Shown here: in pieces, positions 7,695 to 15,042 of the stretch
How the letters are laid out: each line of letters starts with the position of its first letter
Position numbering within the stretch: the first letter of the stretch is position 1
NCBI GenBank assembly: GCA_001829185.1
Contig: MIAR01000054.1
Location: 1-53,417, forward strand
Source: Spirochaetes bacterium GWB1_60_80
Lineage (GTDB): Bacteria > Spirochaetota > Spirochaetia > Treponematales > UBA12059
Reading direction: 5' to 3'
DNA: 53,417 nucleotides
Translations under genes and position numbers: made by a program
The notes under the pieces: generated by a model
Told to the model about the DNA's origin: nothing
The model's database searches: none
What the model saw: only the letters and a program-made list of their open reading frames with translations

Positions 7695-9456
7695 GGTCTT
7701 CCTCCAGACGGTCGACGGCGCGTTCCAGTCGGGCGCTCAGCCGGTCCAGTTCGTCGAGCTGATCGTCGGCGTAGCTGAATTTCATTTTATTAACCTCTTG
7801 GATGACCTTCAGGCGCTTCAGGTCGGACAGCGGCACGCCGCGCTTGATGGCCTGCGCGCCGCGCTGCCAGTAGACCAGGATGATGGCCAGCATGCGCGAC
7901 TGCTTCTCGGCCGAGGAGTAGCGGTCGATGTCGTCGAAGGCGTTCTGCTGCAGGAAGGCGTTCTTGAACAGGCTACAGACGTCGATGATAAAGCGCTGGC
8001 CGTCGGGCAGGGCGTCCGGGCCGACCAGTTTGACCACCTGCAGCAGGCGCACTTCCCGGCGCAAGAGCTCCATGATCTCGGCGCGGCCAACGGCCCAGGC
8101 CGGGCCGACGCGTTCGTCCCACCACGGCTTGACGTCGTCGGCGTACTCGCTGTAGCTGTCCAGCCAGGAGATGGCCGGATAGTGGCGGGCGTTGGCCAGC
8201 TGGCGGTCCAGCCCCCAGAAGCAGCGCACGAAGCGCTTGGTGTGCTGGGTAACCGGCTCCGAAAAGTCGCCACCCGGCGGGCTGACGGCGCCGATGATGG
8301 AGACCGAGCCCTCGGCGCCGCCCAGGCTGACCATGTAGCCGGCCCGCTCGTAGAACTCGGCGACGCGCGTCGGCAGGTAGGCTGGGAAGCCTTCCTCGGC
8401 CGGCATCTCCTCCATGCGGCCGGACAGCTCGCGCAAGGCCTCGGCCCAGCGCGAGGTGGAGTCGGCCATGACGGCCACGTGATAGCCCTGGTCGCGGAAG
8501 TACTCGGCCAGGGTAACGCCGGTGTAGATGCTGGCCTCGCGGGCCGAGACCGGCATATTGGAGGTGTTGGCGATCAGGATGGTGCGTTCCATCAGGCTCT
8601 TGCCGGTACGCGGGTCGACCAGCTTGGGAAACTCGGTTAGGACGTCGGTCATCTCGTTGCCGCGCTCGCCGCAGCCGATGTAGACGATGATGTCGGCGTC
8701 GCACCACTTGGCGATGGCGTGCTGCGTCATGGTCTTGCCGGTGCCGAAGCCGCCGGGGATGGCCACGGTGCCGCCTTTGGCCAGGGGAAAGAGGGTGTCG
8801 ATGACGCGCTGGCCGGACACCAATGGTTGGTTGAGCGGCAGGCGCCTGGCCACCGGCCGGGGCACCCGGATCGGCCAGCGCTGGAAGAAGGGCAGTTCTA
8901 CCTCGCCGGAGACCGTGCGCACCGTGGCCACGGTTTGGGTGACGGTATAGTCGCCCTCGGCGGCCACCGACAGCAGGGTGCCGGAAACGTCCGGCGGCGC
9001 CAGCACCCGGTGCTCGATGCGCGAGGTCTCCTGGATGGTGCCGATGGTCGCGCCTGGCTCCAGCCGGGTACCCGCCTGGACGGACGGGACGAAGTGCCAG
9101 CGCTTGGCGCGGTCCAAGGACTCGGCCGTGACGCCGCGCTCGATGAAGTGGCCGGACAGGCCGCGGATGGCTTCCAGCGGCCGCTGGATGCCGTCGTAGA
9201 TGGTGCCCAAGAGGCCCGGCCCCAGTTCAACCGACATCGGCATGCCGCTGCCGAAGATCGGGTCGCGCGGCGCGATGCCGGTGGCGTCCTCGTAGACTTG
9301 GATGACCGCGCCGTCGCCGGACAGCTTGACCACCTCGCCCACCAGGCGCGACTGGCCGACGCGCACCAGTTCGAGCATGCGGGCATCGGTAACGCCCATG
9401 GCCTCGATGACCGGGCCGTTGACTCTCTTTACCAGACCAATGATTCGTTCTTCCAT
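7687..9456 (-). CDS. atpA: V-type ATP synthase subunit A (catalytic)
   Basis: 589-residue catalytic subunit. Walker A is GGFGTGKT at 235-242. The catalytic glutamate lies in IGCGERGNE, and MADSTSRWAEALRE and SPPGGDFSEPVTQ are characteristic of the family. The bulge ('non-homologous') region typical of A subunits is present before the P-loop. The ATG at 9456 has GAGGCGGG just upstream. A 57-base gap separates it from subunit E, the largest gap in this part of the operon apart from the K-I gap. Together with B it hydrolyses or synthesises ATP at the cytoplasmic face. Confidence 0.98.
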   Translation of the reverse strand: MEERIIGLVKRVNGPVIEAMGVTDARMLELVRVGQSRLVGEVVKLSGDGAVIQVYEDATGIAPRDPIFGSGMPMSVELGPGLLGTIYDGIQRPLEAIRGLSGHFIERGVTAESLDRAKRWHFVPSVQAGTRLEPGATIGTIQETSRIEHRVLAPPDVSGTLLSVAAEGDYTVTQTVATVRTVSGEVELPFFQRWPIRVPRPVARRLPLNQPLVSGQRVIDTLFPLAKGGTVAIPGGFGTGKTMTQHAIAKWCDADIIVYIGCGERGNEMTDVLTEFPKLVDPRTGKSLMERTILIANTSNMPVSAREASIYTGVTLAEYFRDQGYHVAVMADSTSRWAEALRELSGRMEEMPAEEGFPAYLPTRVAEFYERAGYMVSLGGAEGSVSIIGAVSPPGGDFSEPVTQHTKRFVRCFWGLDRQLANARHYPAISWLDSYSEYADDVKPWWDERVGPAWAVGRAEIMELLRREVRLLQVVKLVGPDALPDGQRFIIDVCSLFKNAFLQQNAFDDIDRYSSAEKQSRMLAIILVYWQRGAQAIKRGVPLSDLKRLKVIQEVNKMKFSYADDQLDELDRLSARLERAVDRLEEDHA

Positions 9457-9513
9457 GCCCGCCTCAATATCGGTTAACCGGCGCCGGTCCGCGAAGGCGG
9501 CCGCGCCAGCTGG

Positions 9514-10215
9514 TCATTGTGATGTTTTAGTCTCGTCGCCGAAGGCCGCCTGGATGAGGGCCCGGCTGGCGTTGGCGGCGCGCGCGAAGCGCGTCCGGAT
9601 AGTATTGGTATAGGACAGCCGTCCGCCCTCGGCTACCAGCTCGACGCCGCGCTCGTTCAGGATCGGCCGTTCGGCGCGGCGCAGGCTGACGCGCCGGCCG
9701 CAGGCTTGCGCCGCCAGCGCCTCGGCCGCGCGCAGCAGGCCGTCGTCGAGCAGCGGCCAGTCGGCCGGGCTGGAGTTGACCGTGGCCGGGCCGTCGCCCA
9801 GCCCCACCGCCGCCTCGGCCAGCCAGCTGGCCAGGATGTGGCGGTAAGCGGGCGTCTGGGCTAGTTCGTCGAACTGGGCGCGGGCCCGCGCCTCGACGTC
9901 GCGGTTCAAGCGCTCGCGGGCCGCCAGGTCGCCTTTCTTGCGTTCCAGGGCCAGGCGCGATTCGGCGTTGCGCCGGATGGCTTCGGCCTGTTCCGCGGCC
10001 GTGTTCGCCGCCTCGGCCAGCAAGGCCTCAACCTTGGCTCGGGTGGCGGTGGCCTTGGCGCTGGCGTAGGCCTCGGCGTCGGCCTGCAGCTGACGCAGTT
10101 CGTCGGCCGCGCTGTCGGCGATGCCGGCCAGCAAGGTGTCCAGGCTGTGGAGGGTGTCGGTGGTCGGGGCGGCCGTCACGCCGCGCGCCGTAGCCGGGCT
10201 GCGTAAGTCTGTCAT
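9514..10215 (-). CDS. atpE: V-type ATP synthase subunit E (peripheral stalk)
   Basis: 233-residue protein with a long Ala/Glu/Arg-rich N-terminal helix (about residues 30-125, coiled coil) and a globular C-terminal half that ends in a strand-loop-helix typical of subunit E. Sequence identity in this family is low, and the call rests on architecture and position between F and A. It overlaps subunit F by four bases. Its coiled coil would pair with the small subunit encoded at 14106-14432 to form the stator stalk. The first about 20 residues (TDLRSPATARG...) look disordered and may be an extension. Confidence 0.87.
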   Translation of the reverse strand: MTDLRSPATARGVTAAPTTDTLHSLDTLLAGIADSAADELRQLQADAEAYASAKATATRAKVEALLAEAANTAAEQAEAIRRNAESRLALERKKGDLAARERLNRDVEARARAQFDELAQTPAYRHILASWLAEAAVGLGDGPATVNSSPADWPLLDDGLLRAAEALAAQACGRRVSLRRAERPILNERGVELVAEGGRLSYTNTIRTRFARAANASRALIQAAFGDETKTSQ

Positions 10216-10517
10216 AGCTTGATTCCGATCGCCTGGTTAACCAGGTCCCTGATGCCCGGCCGGCCGGCCAGTCGGCCGGTCCGGTCCGGTATTTCCACCA
10301 CCAGCGGGAAACGTTCCGAGAACATGTAGGCCTCCACCTCGGCCCGGATCATGGCCACGACGCGCTCCGTCATGATGACGATGCCGGCGTCCGGTCTACC
10401 CAAGGCCTCGCGGAAGGCCTCGGTCGCCTCGCCGGCGTTCCGGGCTATCCGGCCGCGCACGCCGGCCAGGCTGAAGCCGAGAATGGTGTCCTCGTCGCCG
10501 ATGGCGAAGTATTGCAC
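10212..10517 (-). CDS. atpF: V-type ATP synthase subunit F
   Basis: 101-residue central-rotor subunit. It has the Rossmann-like start QYFAIGDEDTILGFSLAGV, the middle strand GIVIMTERVVAMIR and the C-terminal helix RDLVNQAIGIKL, all typical for V-type subunit F. It begins eight bases after subunit K and overlaps subunit E by four bases. It sits at the base of the D shaft and regulates coupling. Confidence 0.93.
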   Translation of the reverse strand: MQYFAIGDEDTILGFSLAGVRGRIARNAGEATEAFREALGRPDAGIVIMTERVVAMIRAEVEAYMFSERFPLVVEIPDRTGRLAGRPGIRDLVNQAIGIKL

Positions 10518-10525
10518 GGCTGGGC

Positions 10526-10897
10526 CTAGATTTTTCCGAGGATCATCAGGGCGGTGATGAAGCCGAAGATGACCAAGCCTTCGGCCAGGGCGATGAAGAT
10601 CAGCGCCTGGCTGGCGATTTCCGGCCGCTCGCCGATGGCGCCCATGGCGGCGGCGCCGACGTTGGCGATGGCGATACCGGCGCCGATGGCGCCGAAGCCG
10701 AAGGCCAAGGCGGCGGCGATCAGGCCGAACTGCAGCACCTTGGCCTGCTCCGGGCTGATGGCTGCGGCTGCGGGGGCAGCGGCCTCCTGGCCGAAGGTGG
10801 CCGAAACCGATACCACGGCGAACAGTATCATCAGCCCGAAGGTGACGAAGGTCATGGCCTTCGATCTGGTCTGGAAGGTCTTTTTGGTGTCGTCCAT
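10526..10897 (-). CDS. ntpK: V-type ATP synthase subunit K (c-ring proteolipid)
   Basis: 123-residue membrane proteolipid. After an N-terminal hydrophobic segment (about 15-36, signal-like or an extra helix) come the two c-subunit helices, the second (ALIFIALAEGLVIFG) carrying the ion-binding glutamate. The neighbour of that Glu is Gly rather than Ser/Thr, and no helix-1 Gln is seen at the Na+ site, so H+ coupling is inferred. The start is the ATG at 10897 with AGGAG upstream. A longer frame reads back into a hairpin (10917-10973) and is rejected. Placement directly after that hairpin may matter for the high copy number this subunit needs. Confidence 0.95.
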   Translation of the reverse strand: MDDTKKTFQTRSKAMTFVTFGLMILFAVVSVSATFGQEAAAPAAAAISPEQAKVLQFGLIAAALAFGFGAIGAGIAIANVGAAAMGAIGERPEIASQALIFIALAEGLVIFGFITALMILGKI

Positions 10898-10916
10898 GTG
10901 CAATGCTCCTTGCTTA

Positions 10917-10973
10917 ACAGGGCGTTGAAAAACGCGAAGGCGGCTTTTCAACGCTTCCAAATTTACTACAATT
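10917..10973. repeat. Diverged, 3'-truncated copy of the 131-bp hairpin element between subunits I and K
   Basis: The 57 bases align without gaps to the first 57 bases of the elements at 14912 and 22785 (reverse), with roughly 14 differences. A TA dinucleotide (10915-10916) precedes it, as in the intact copies. The terminal hairpin is kept: the stem starts GCGTTGAAAA here and GTGTTGAAAA in the intact copies, and the opposite arm changes from CAACAC to CAACGC, a compensatory pair. The rest of the element is missing. It lies in the only sizeable gap of the V-ATPase operon between I and the proteolipid K. Confidence 0.7.
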
Positions 10974-10974
10974 G

Positions 10975-13041
10975 TCAGTCTCGGCTGCGAAGCGATATCG
11001 GCCGGTAGGCCCGGCCAGTGCCATTGAAGTACTTGGAGAAGAATTCATAATAATTGAGACGAAGCGACTGGATGCCGGCCGACAGGCCCTCCAGGGCTAT
11101 CACCAGGGCGTTGCCCAGGATGAGCACCACGAGGCCGGGCAGGCTCAGGCCGCCGTCGGGCTTCAGCATGGCGGCGATCTTGGCGAAGGCCAGCATCAGG
11201 CTGGTGTGGGCGATGCCCAAGCCGGCCACGCGCATGAAGGACAGGGTGTTGGCCAGATAGCCGGAGAAAATTTCCAACAGCTCGACGATCCACTCCAGCG
11301 TGAAGTTGAGCAGGGTCAGCGGGCCGAACTTGCGCGGGGCGTGTCCCGGCTTTTTATGGAAGAACTCGAGCGGCGCCTTGAAGGCCAGGGCCAGGCTGGG
11401 AAGGCCCAGAAGCAGCGCCAGCAGCGGCAGGGGTGGCAGTTCTTTATAGGCGTGGCCGACGAAGTAGAAGGCCACCCAGACGCCGGCGCCGTAGATCCAG
11501 GCGCCGAAGAAGCCGGCCTTGTTGAAGAGTAGGGCGAACCAGCGGCGCTGGCGGATCAGGTTGACCCAATTAAGCGCCATGCCGACGCCCAGCACCACGA
11601 TGCCGAAACGGACGGTCAGGCCCAGGATGTCGTAGATGCTGCTGATGGCGCCGCTTCCTCCGTGGCCGGCGGCGCCGTTACCGGCAGCGCCGTTACCGGC
11701 GATGATGCCATGGTAGTCGAACCAGAGGGCCGGCAGCAGTTTTTGGCCGAAGATGGACCCGAACAGGAAGCCGGTGACGATGGCCGCGCCGCCGCAGTAC
11801 AGGATGAGCGTAAACAGGTTGCGGTCCTTGCCGTGTTTACGGGCGTGCAGCCAGCCGAGCAGGCCGACCAGCACCAGCACCAGGCCGTGGCCGGCGTCGC
11901 CGAACATCAGGCCGAACATGCACAAGTAGGCCACCGCCACGAATGGCGTGGGGTCGATGCTGCCGTATTCCGGCGTGGCGTAATTCGATACCAGACGCTG
12001 GAAGGGCCAGAGCGGCCGCGGGTTGCTCATGGCCACGGGCGGGGCCAGTCCCCTGGTTTCGGCGCCGTTGGGTAACAGCCATTCCAGGTAGCAACCCCGG
12101 CTGGCGGCCTGGCGGATGCCTTGCTCCACCTGTTGGCAACGGGCGGCCGGCACCCAGCCGGACAAAAGGATGGTGCGCTCGGTGGTCGAGAAGCCGGCGC
12201 GCACCCGGTTGGTCAGTTCCTCGACGCGCAGTACGGCCCAGCTGCGGCGCAGTTCGTCGGCCTGGCCGTGAAGCAGGCGCTTCAGTTCGTCGGCGCGGGC
12301 GGCTTGTACCGCCCGGAGGGCTGTTTCCTTGCCGGCCAGCTCACGCAGGATCTCCGGTTTCTCCTGCCCGGCCAGGCCGGCCGCAACGGACTCTTCCCAG
12401 CCCTCGCGGCGCAGGCTGTCCAGCAGGCGCTGGGTATCGCGCTTCAGGCTGATGACCAAGAGACTGGTGCTGTTACCCGTCGCGGCCCCGCCTTTGAGGA
12501 TGACGGCCGGCAGGCCGGACAGGTTGCTTTCCAGGCTGGCGAGGCGGCTAGTCGGCAGGCTGCCGGCGCGGAAGTCCAGGAAGGAGCGGCTGCCGGCAGC
12601 CGGTAGGGCGGAGCCCAGGTCGCCGACGGCCTCGATCTGGGCGCGCATGTCCTTGAGGCGCAGCAGTTCGTCCTGGGCGGCCTTCTGCTTCTCGCGGGCC
12701 TCGTTCATGCTGGCCGCCAGGCGGTCCAGCTGCTGCTCGATGGCGGCGGCGTCGAGCGGCCCGGCGCCAGCGTTGTCCGGCCGGTAGCGTTCCAGGTCGG
12801 GCAGCGCCAGGGGCGGGTCGGCTAGTTGGAAAAAACCTTCGGCGCGCTTACGCAGTTCGCCGACCTGGGTGGTTCGGGCGTCGGGGGCTGCCGCCTTGAC
12901 ATCAACGCCTAGATCGCCGGCCAGGTCCTTGATACTGATGGCGTCCATGACGCCCAGTTGTAGCAGGGCGTCGGCCACGGGCTTGGCGTCGTCACGCAGG
13001 ACCGAGGCGAACAGCAGTTTCATCGGGGTGGTGAACATCAT
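10975..13041 (-). CDS. ntpI: V-type ATP synthase subunit I (membrane stator, a-subunit)
   Basis: 688-residue two-part protein. The N-terminal half (about 1-330) is cytosolic with coiled-coil stretches that contact the stator stalks. The C-terminal half holds about seven to eight transmembrane helices, beginning near VAVAYLCMFGLMFGDAGHGL. The family hallmarks FGDAGHG and the final helices with ANTLSFMRVAGLGIAHTSL, which carry the essential Arg facing the c-ring, are present. A Gly/Ala-rich loop (GNGAAGNGAAGHGGSG) is an insertion between helices. It overlaps subunit C by four bases. After its stop comes the hairpin remnant that precedes subunit K. Confidence 0.96.
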   Translation of the reverse strand: MMFTTPMKLLFASVLRDDAKPVADALLQLGVMDAISIKDLAGDLGVDVKAAAPDARTTQVGELRKRAEGFFQLADPPLALPDLERYRPDNAGAGPLDAAAIEQQLDRLAASMNEAREKQKAAQDELLRLKDMRAQIEAVGDLGSALPAAGSRSFLDFRAGSLPTSRLASLESNLSGLPAVILKGGAATGNSTSLLVISLKRDTQRLLDSLRREGWEESVAAGLAGQEKPEILRELAGKETALRAVQAARADELKRLLHGQADELRRSWAVLRVEELTNRVRAGFSTTERTILLSGWVPAARCQQVEQGIRQAASRGCYLEWLLPNGAETRGLAPPVAMSNPRPLWPFQRLVSNYATPEYGSIDPTPFVAVAYLCMFGLMFGDAGHGLVLVLVGLLGWLHARKHGKDRNLFTLILYCGGAAIVTGFLFGSIFGQKLLPALWFDYHGIIAGNGAAGNGAAGHGGSGAISSIYDILGLTVRFGIVVLGVGMALNWVNLIRQRRWFALLFNKAGFFGAWIYGAGVWVAFYFVGHAYKELPPLPLLALLLGLPSLALAFKAPLEFFHKKPGHAPRKFGPLTLLNFTLEWIVELLEIFSGYLANTLSFMRVAGLGIAHTSLMLAFAKIAAMLKPDGGLSLPGLVVLILGNALVIALEGLSAGIQSLRLNYYEFFSKYFNGTGRAYRPISLRSRD

Positions 13042-14102
13042 AGCGCGTCCCGTATCCTTTCTTCGGCGAGCCCGTAGTACTTGGCGTTCAGGATGGCCAG
13101 CGCGACGCGGATATCCTCGTGGCGTAGGCTGGCGTAGGCCAGGGGAATGGCGATGGAGAAAGGGTAGCCGCCCAGCAGGCGCCAGGCCTCGTCGAGGGCC
13201 AGCTGGCGCAAGGCCTTTACCAGCAGGCCCAGGCTGGCCTTGCCGTCGCCGGCGGCGGCGATGAAGCTGGACAGGCGGCCGAGTTGTCCGCCCAGGGCCT
13301 GAACCATCAGGCCGGCGGTGTGGTCGCCGGAGTAAGCCTCGCCTAGGCCGCGGGCCCGACTGGCCGAGCCGTAGGGTATCAGGTAGTCCAGGGCCTCGGC
13401 CGCGTCCAGATTGTAACAGGTCTTGAAGCGGATCAGGCGGTCGGCGTTACTGGCGTCGGCGTCCATCCGCAAGGCCCGCTCGGCGATGGTACGGTCCGCT
13501 TTACTCAGCTTGGCGGCGGCGGCCAAGGCCCCGTCGAAATAGCGGCGGTCTAGGGCCAGCTCTAGCTTGAACAGGTTGCCGCGCTCGATGGCCTCGGCCA
13601 AGCCAACGGCGATGATAGCCGCGTAAGGGGTGCCCTTGAGGGCCGTGGCCACGGCGGCGGCGTCCGTCGCCGCCAGGAGGGCGTCGATATCGATAGCATG
13701 GACGATGGGCTGGCGGTCGAGGTAAGCGGACTGGCCGATGCTATCGCCGCCGCGAAAGCGGCCATCGAACCACAGCCGGAGAACCTGCTTCAGATTGTCG
13801 ATCTCGAAGCGCAGCGACAAGGCTTCGAAGAAGGCGGCGATGGGGCCTTTAACCAGGCGGCGCAGTTCGGCGAAGACGCTGGCGTCGGCGGCGTAAAGCA
13901 GGGCCTCGCCGGCCCGCAGGTCGCCGGTGGCGTTGTACGAAGCCTCAAGGCCTTCAAAACGGGTGCCGCGCAGCAACAAGAAGGCTTCCGGCAGCGATTT
14001 GGCGCGGATCAGGCCGGTAATTGTTTCCTGGGGCAGTAATTGGCTAAGGCGGGTCTTGAGTTTGGCATTTAGGAAGGCGTAAGACCCCAAAGCGCCGGCC
14101 AT
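13038..14102 (-). CDS. atpC: V-type ATP synthase subunit C (AC39 family)
   Basis: 354-residue all-helical protein that connects the central shaft to the c-ring. The start GALGSYAFLNAKLKTRLSQLL and the later segment FEALSLRFEIDNLKQVLRLW are typical for V-type subunit C/AC39. The ATG at 14102 lies three bases after the stop of the small stator subunit, and the end overlaps subunit I by four. Placing C before I is less common than the I-K-E-C-F order of many bacterial V-ATPase operons. Confidence 0.94.
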   Translation of the reverse strand: MAGALGSYAFLNAKLKTRLSQLLPQETITGLIRAKSLPEAFLLLRGTRFEGLEASYNATGDLRAGEALLYAADASVFAELRRLVKGPIAAFFEALSLRFEIDNLKQVLRLWFDGRFRGGDSIGQSAYLDRQPIVHAIDIDALLAATDAAAVATALKGTPYAAIIAVGLAEAIERGNLFKLELALDRRYFDGALAAAAKLSKADRTIAERALRMDADASNADRLIRFKTCYNLDAAEALDYLIPYGSASRARGLGEAYSGDHTAGLMVQALGGQLGRLSSFIAAAGDGKASLGLLVKALRQLALDEAWRLLGGYPFSIAIPLAYASLRHEDIRVALAILNAKYYGLAEERIRDAL

Positions 14103-14105
14103 GGC

Positions 14106-14432
14106 TCAGCGCTTTTCCAGGTCGGTGGCGACGACCTGTTTTAGAACCCGTTGGGCCAGGCCGGCCAATTCGGGCTCCCGAGCCGCATACCAATGGGCGA
14201 CCAGCTTCTCGGCCGCCTGTTGGCCTTCAGCCAGTGTGGCGCTAGCGGCGGCGCGGGCGGCATCGAGTCGCTCCCGCAGTAGCCTGGCGGCCTCCGCTCG
14301 GGCGCTGGCTAGTTGTACCTCGGCTTGGCGGTCGGCCTCGGCCCGCAGCCGGACGGCCTCGGCCTTGGCTGAATCGATGGCTTCCCTGGCTTGGCGCTCG
14401 GCGCCGAGGACTTTCTCGACGACATTTCGCAT
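14106..14432 (-). CDS. V-type ATP synthase small coiled-coil stator subunit (G/H type)
   Basis: 108-residue, almost entirely helical protein rich in Ala, Glu and Arg, with heptad-like spacing from about residue 5 to 85. It is the first gene of the V-ATPase operon, where the G/H (peripheral-stalk) subunit is normally found. It would pair with subunit E. The start MRNVVEKVLGAERQA is the classic beginning of this subunit. The call depends on shape and position because the family is poorly conserved. Confidence 0.85.
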   Translation of the reverse strand: MRNVVEKVLGAERQAREAIDSAKAEAVRLRAEADRQAEVQLASARAEAARLLRERLDAARAAASATLAEGQQAAEKLVAHWYAAREPELAGLAQRVLKQVVATDLEKR

Positions 14433-14616
14433 AGTGCTGGCTTTCTATGGCGGACTCTGGCAGAGCCGCACATGGTGCCCGGCAGGTCGGGTTCGGCTGC
14501 TGACGGGCTCTGGCATGGTTTGAAAGCTGTGGAGCGGACGGCTTCAGGTTCAAATCGACTGACATGAGCCTGAATAATCCCGCTCAGACCATATCCGGCA
14601 ACGCTGGATGGGCACT

Positions 14617-14645
14617 ATTGTCTGCTTATGTAGCTTAAATGTCAA
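14617..14645 (-). promoter_or_regulatory. Sigma-70 promoter of the V-ATPase operon
   Basis: Minus-strand TTGACA (14640-14645) and GACAAT (14617-14622) are spaced by exactly 17 bp. The predicted start near 14610 leaves a leader of about 180 nt before the first gene. The leader contains short GC-rich inverted repeats (for example CTCTGGCAGAG at about 14456), but no recognisable riboswitch. Confidence 0.6.
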
Positions 14646-14814
14646 TAATAAGGTGACAATGTCAGTCGTTTAGTCGTTCGAAAGCTGTTTAGTCACAAGG
14701 TTAGGAAGTGCTAGGAACTGTCACCTCTGGCCTTGAATCCGTATTGACCGCGCTTTTTGTCGGCATCGAACCTGAGGGATCCTATAAAACTAGCTGGGTT
14801 TTAGTACAGTTTAT
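14646..14814. other. Non-coding stretch upstream of the V-ATPase promoter
   Basis: No open frame with coding character lies between the V-ATPase promoter and the intron remnant at 14815. The stretch is lower in GC than the flanking genes. Its right part, up to 14814, may be the degraded upstream portion of the group II intron. No further motif could be assigned. Confidence 0.5.
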
Positions 14815-14885
14815 GAGCCGCCGTATACGGAATCGTACGTACGGTGGCGCGAGAGGACGGCGGGTGTAAGCCCGCCGTCTCCCCG
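14815..14885 (+). ncRNA. Probable group II intron 3' remnant, domains V and VI
   Basis: Positions 14815-14848 form a 34-nt domain V-like hairpin. It starts GAGCCG (catalytic AGC triad at the base), has a 9-bp lower stem with one G-U pair, a two-base CG bulge on the 3' side, a 4-bp upper stem and a GAAT loop. Thirty-four bases, triad, two-base bulge and tetraloop are exactly the domain V layout. A second hairpin (stem arms 14856-14864 and 14871-14879) follows, as domain VI would. No reverse transcriptase or domain I-IV sequence is recognisable, so this is a fossil or a free-standing 3' end. The GC-rich second hairpin plus CTTTT could also terminate transcription. Confidence 0.55.
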
Positions 14886-14911
14886 CTTTTGCCATTATAG
14901 AGGCTTAATTA

Positions 14912-15042
14912 GCAGGGTGTTGAAAAACGCGGATGCGGCTTTTCAACACTTCAAAAGCCGGTACAATTACGCAGCATAGCGCAAGCTATGCGAGGAATTG
15001 TTAAGGTTGTTGAGAAAGCAACCGGCTTTTTCAACAACCTGT
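14912..15042 (+). mobile_element. 131-bp TA-flanked hairpin element (MITE-like), copy A
   Basis: The element begins GCAGGGTGTTGAAAAA and ends with the near-inverse TTTTTCAACAACCTGT, and is flanked by TA on both sides (14910-14911, 15043-15044). It holds three hairpins: a 10-bp terminal stem (GTGTTGAAAA), a central perfect stem GCATAGC closed by a GCAA tetraloop, and a 15-bp stem near the right end. It has no gene for mobility. TA duplication is typical of IS630/Tc1-mariner type transposases, so mobilisation in trans is inferred. By eye it is identical to the copy at 22785-22915. The right TA lies inside the stop codon of the subtilase gene. Confidence 0.8.

Noticed and set aside
6549-9477. 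Several long plus-strand frames opposite the V-ATPase A and B genes
   Set aside because: They are antisense shadows produced by GC-rich codon structure; the minus strand holds complete, motif-bearing proteins.
10898-10960. N-terminal extension of subunit K
   Set aside because: The extra 21 residues come from the hairpin repeat; the ATG at 10897 has its own AGGAG site.
10917-10960. Rho-independent terminator between subunits I and K
   Set aside because: The stem has no T-tract on the minus strand, and the operon clearly continues into K, F, E, A, B and D.
14242-14565. 107-codon minus-strand frame over the first V-ATPase gene and its leader
   Set aside because: Different frame from the clear coiled-coil stator subunit; composition is that of a shadow, with no family resemblance.
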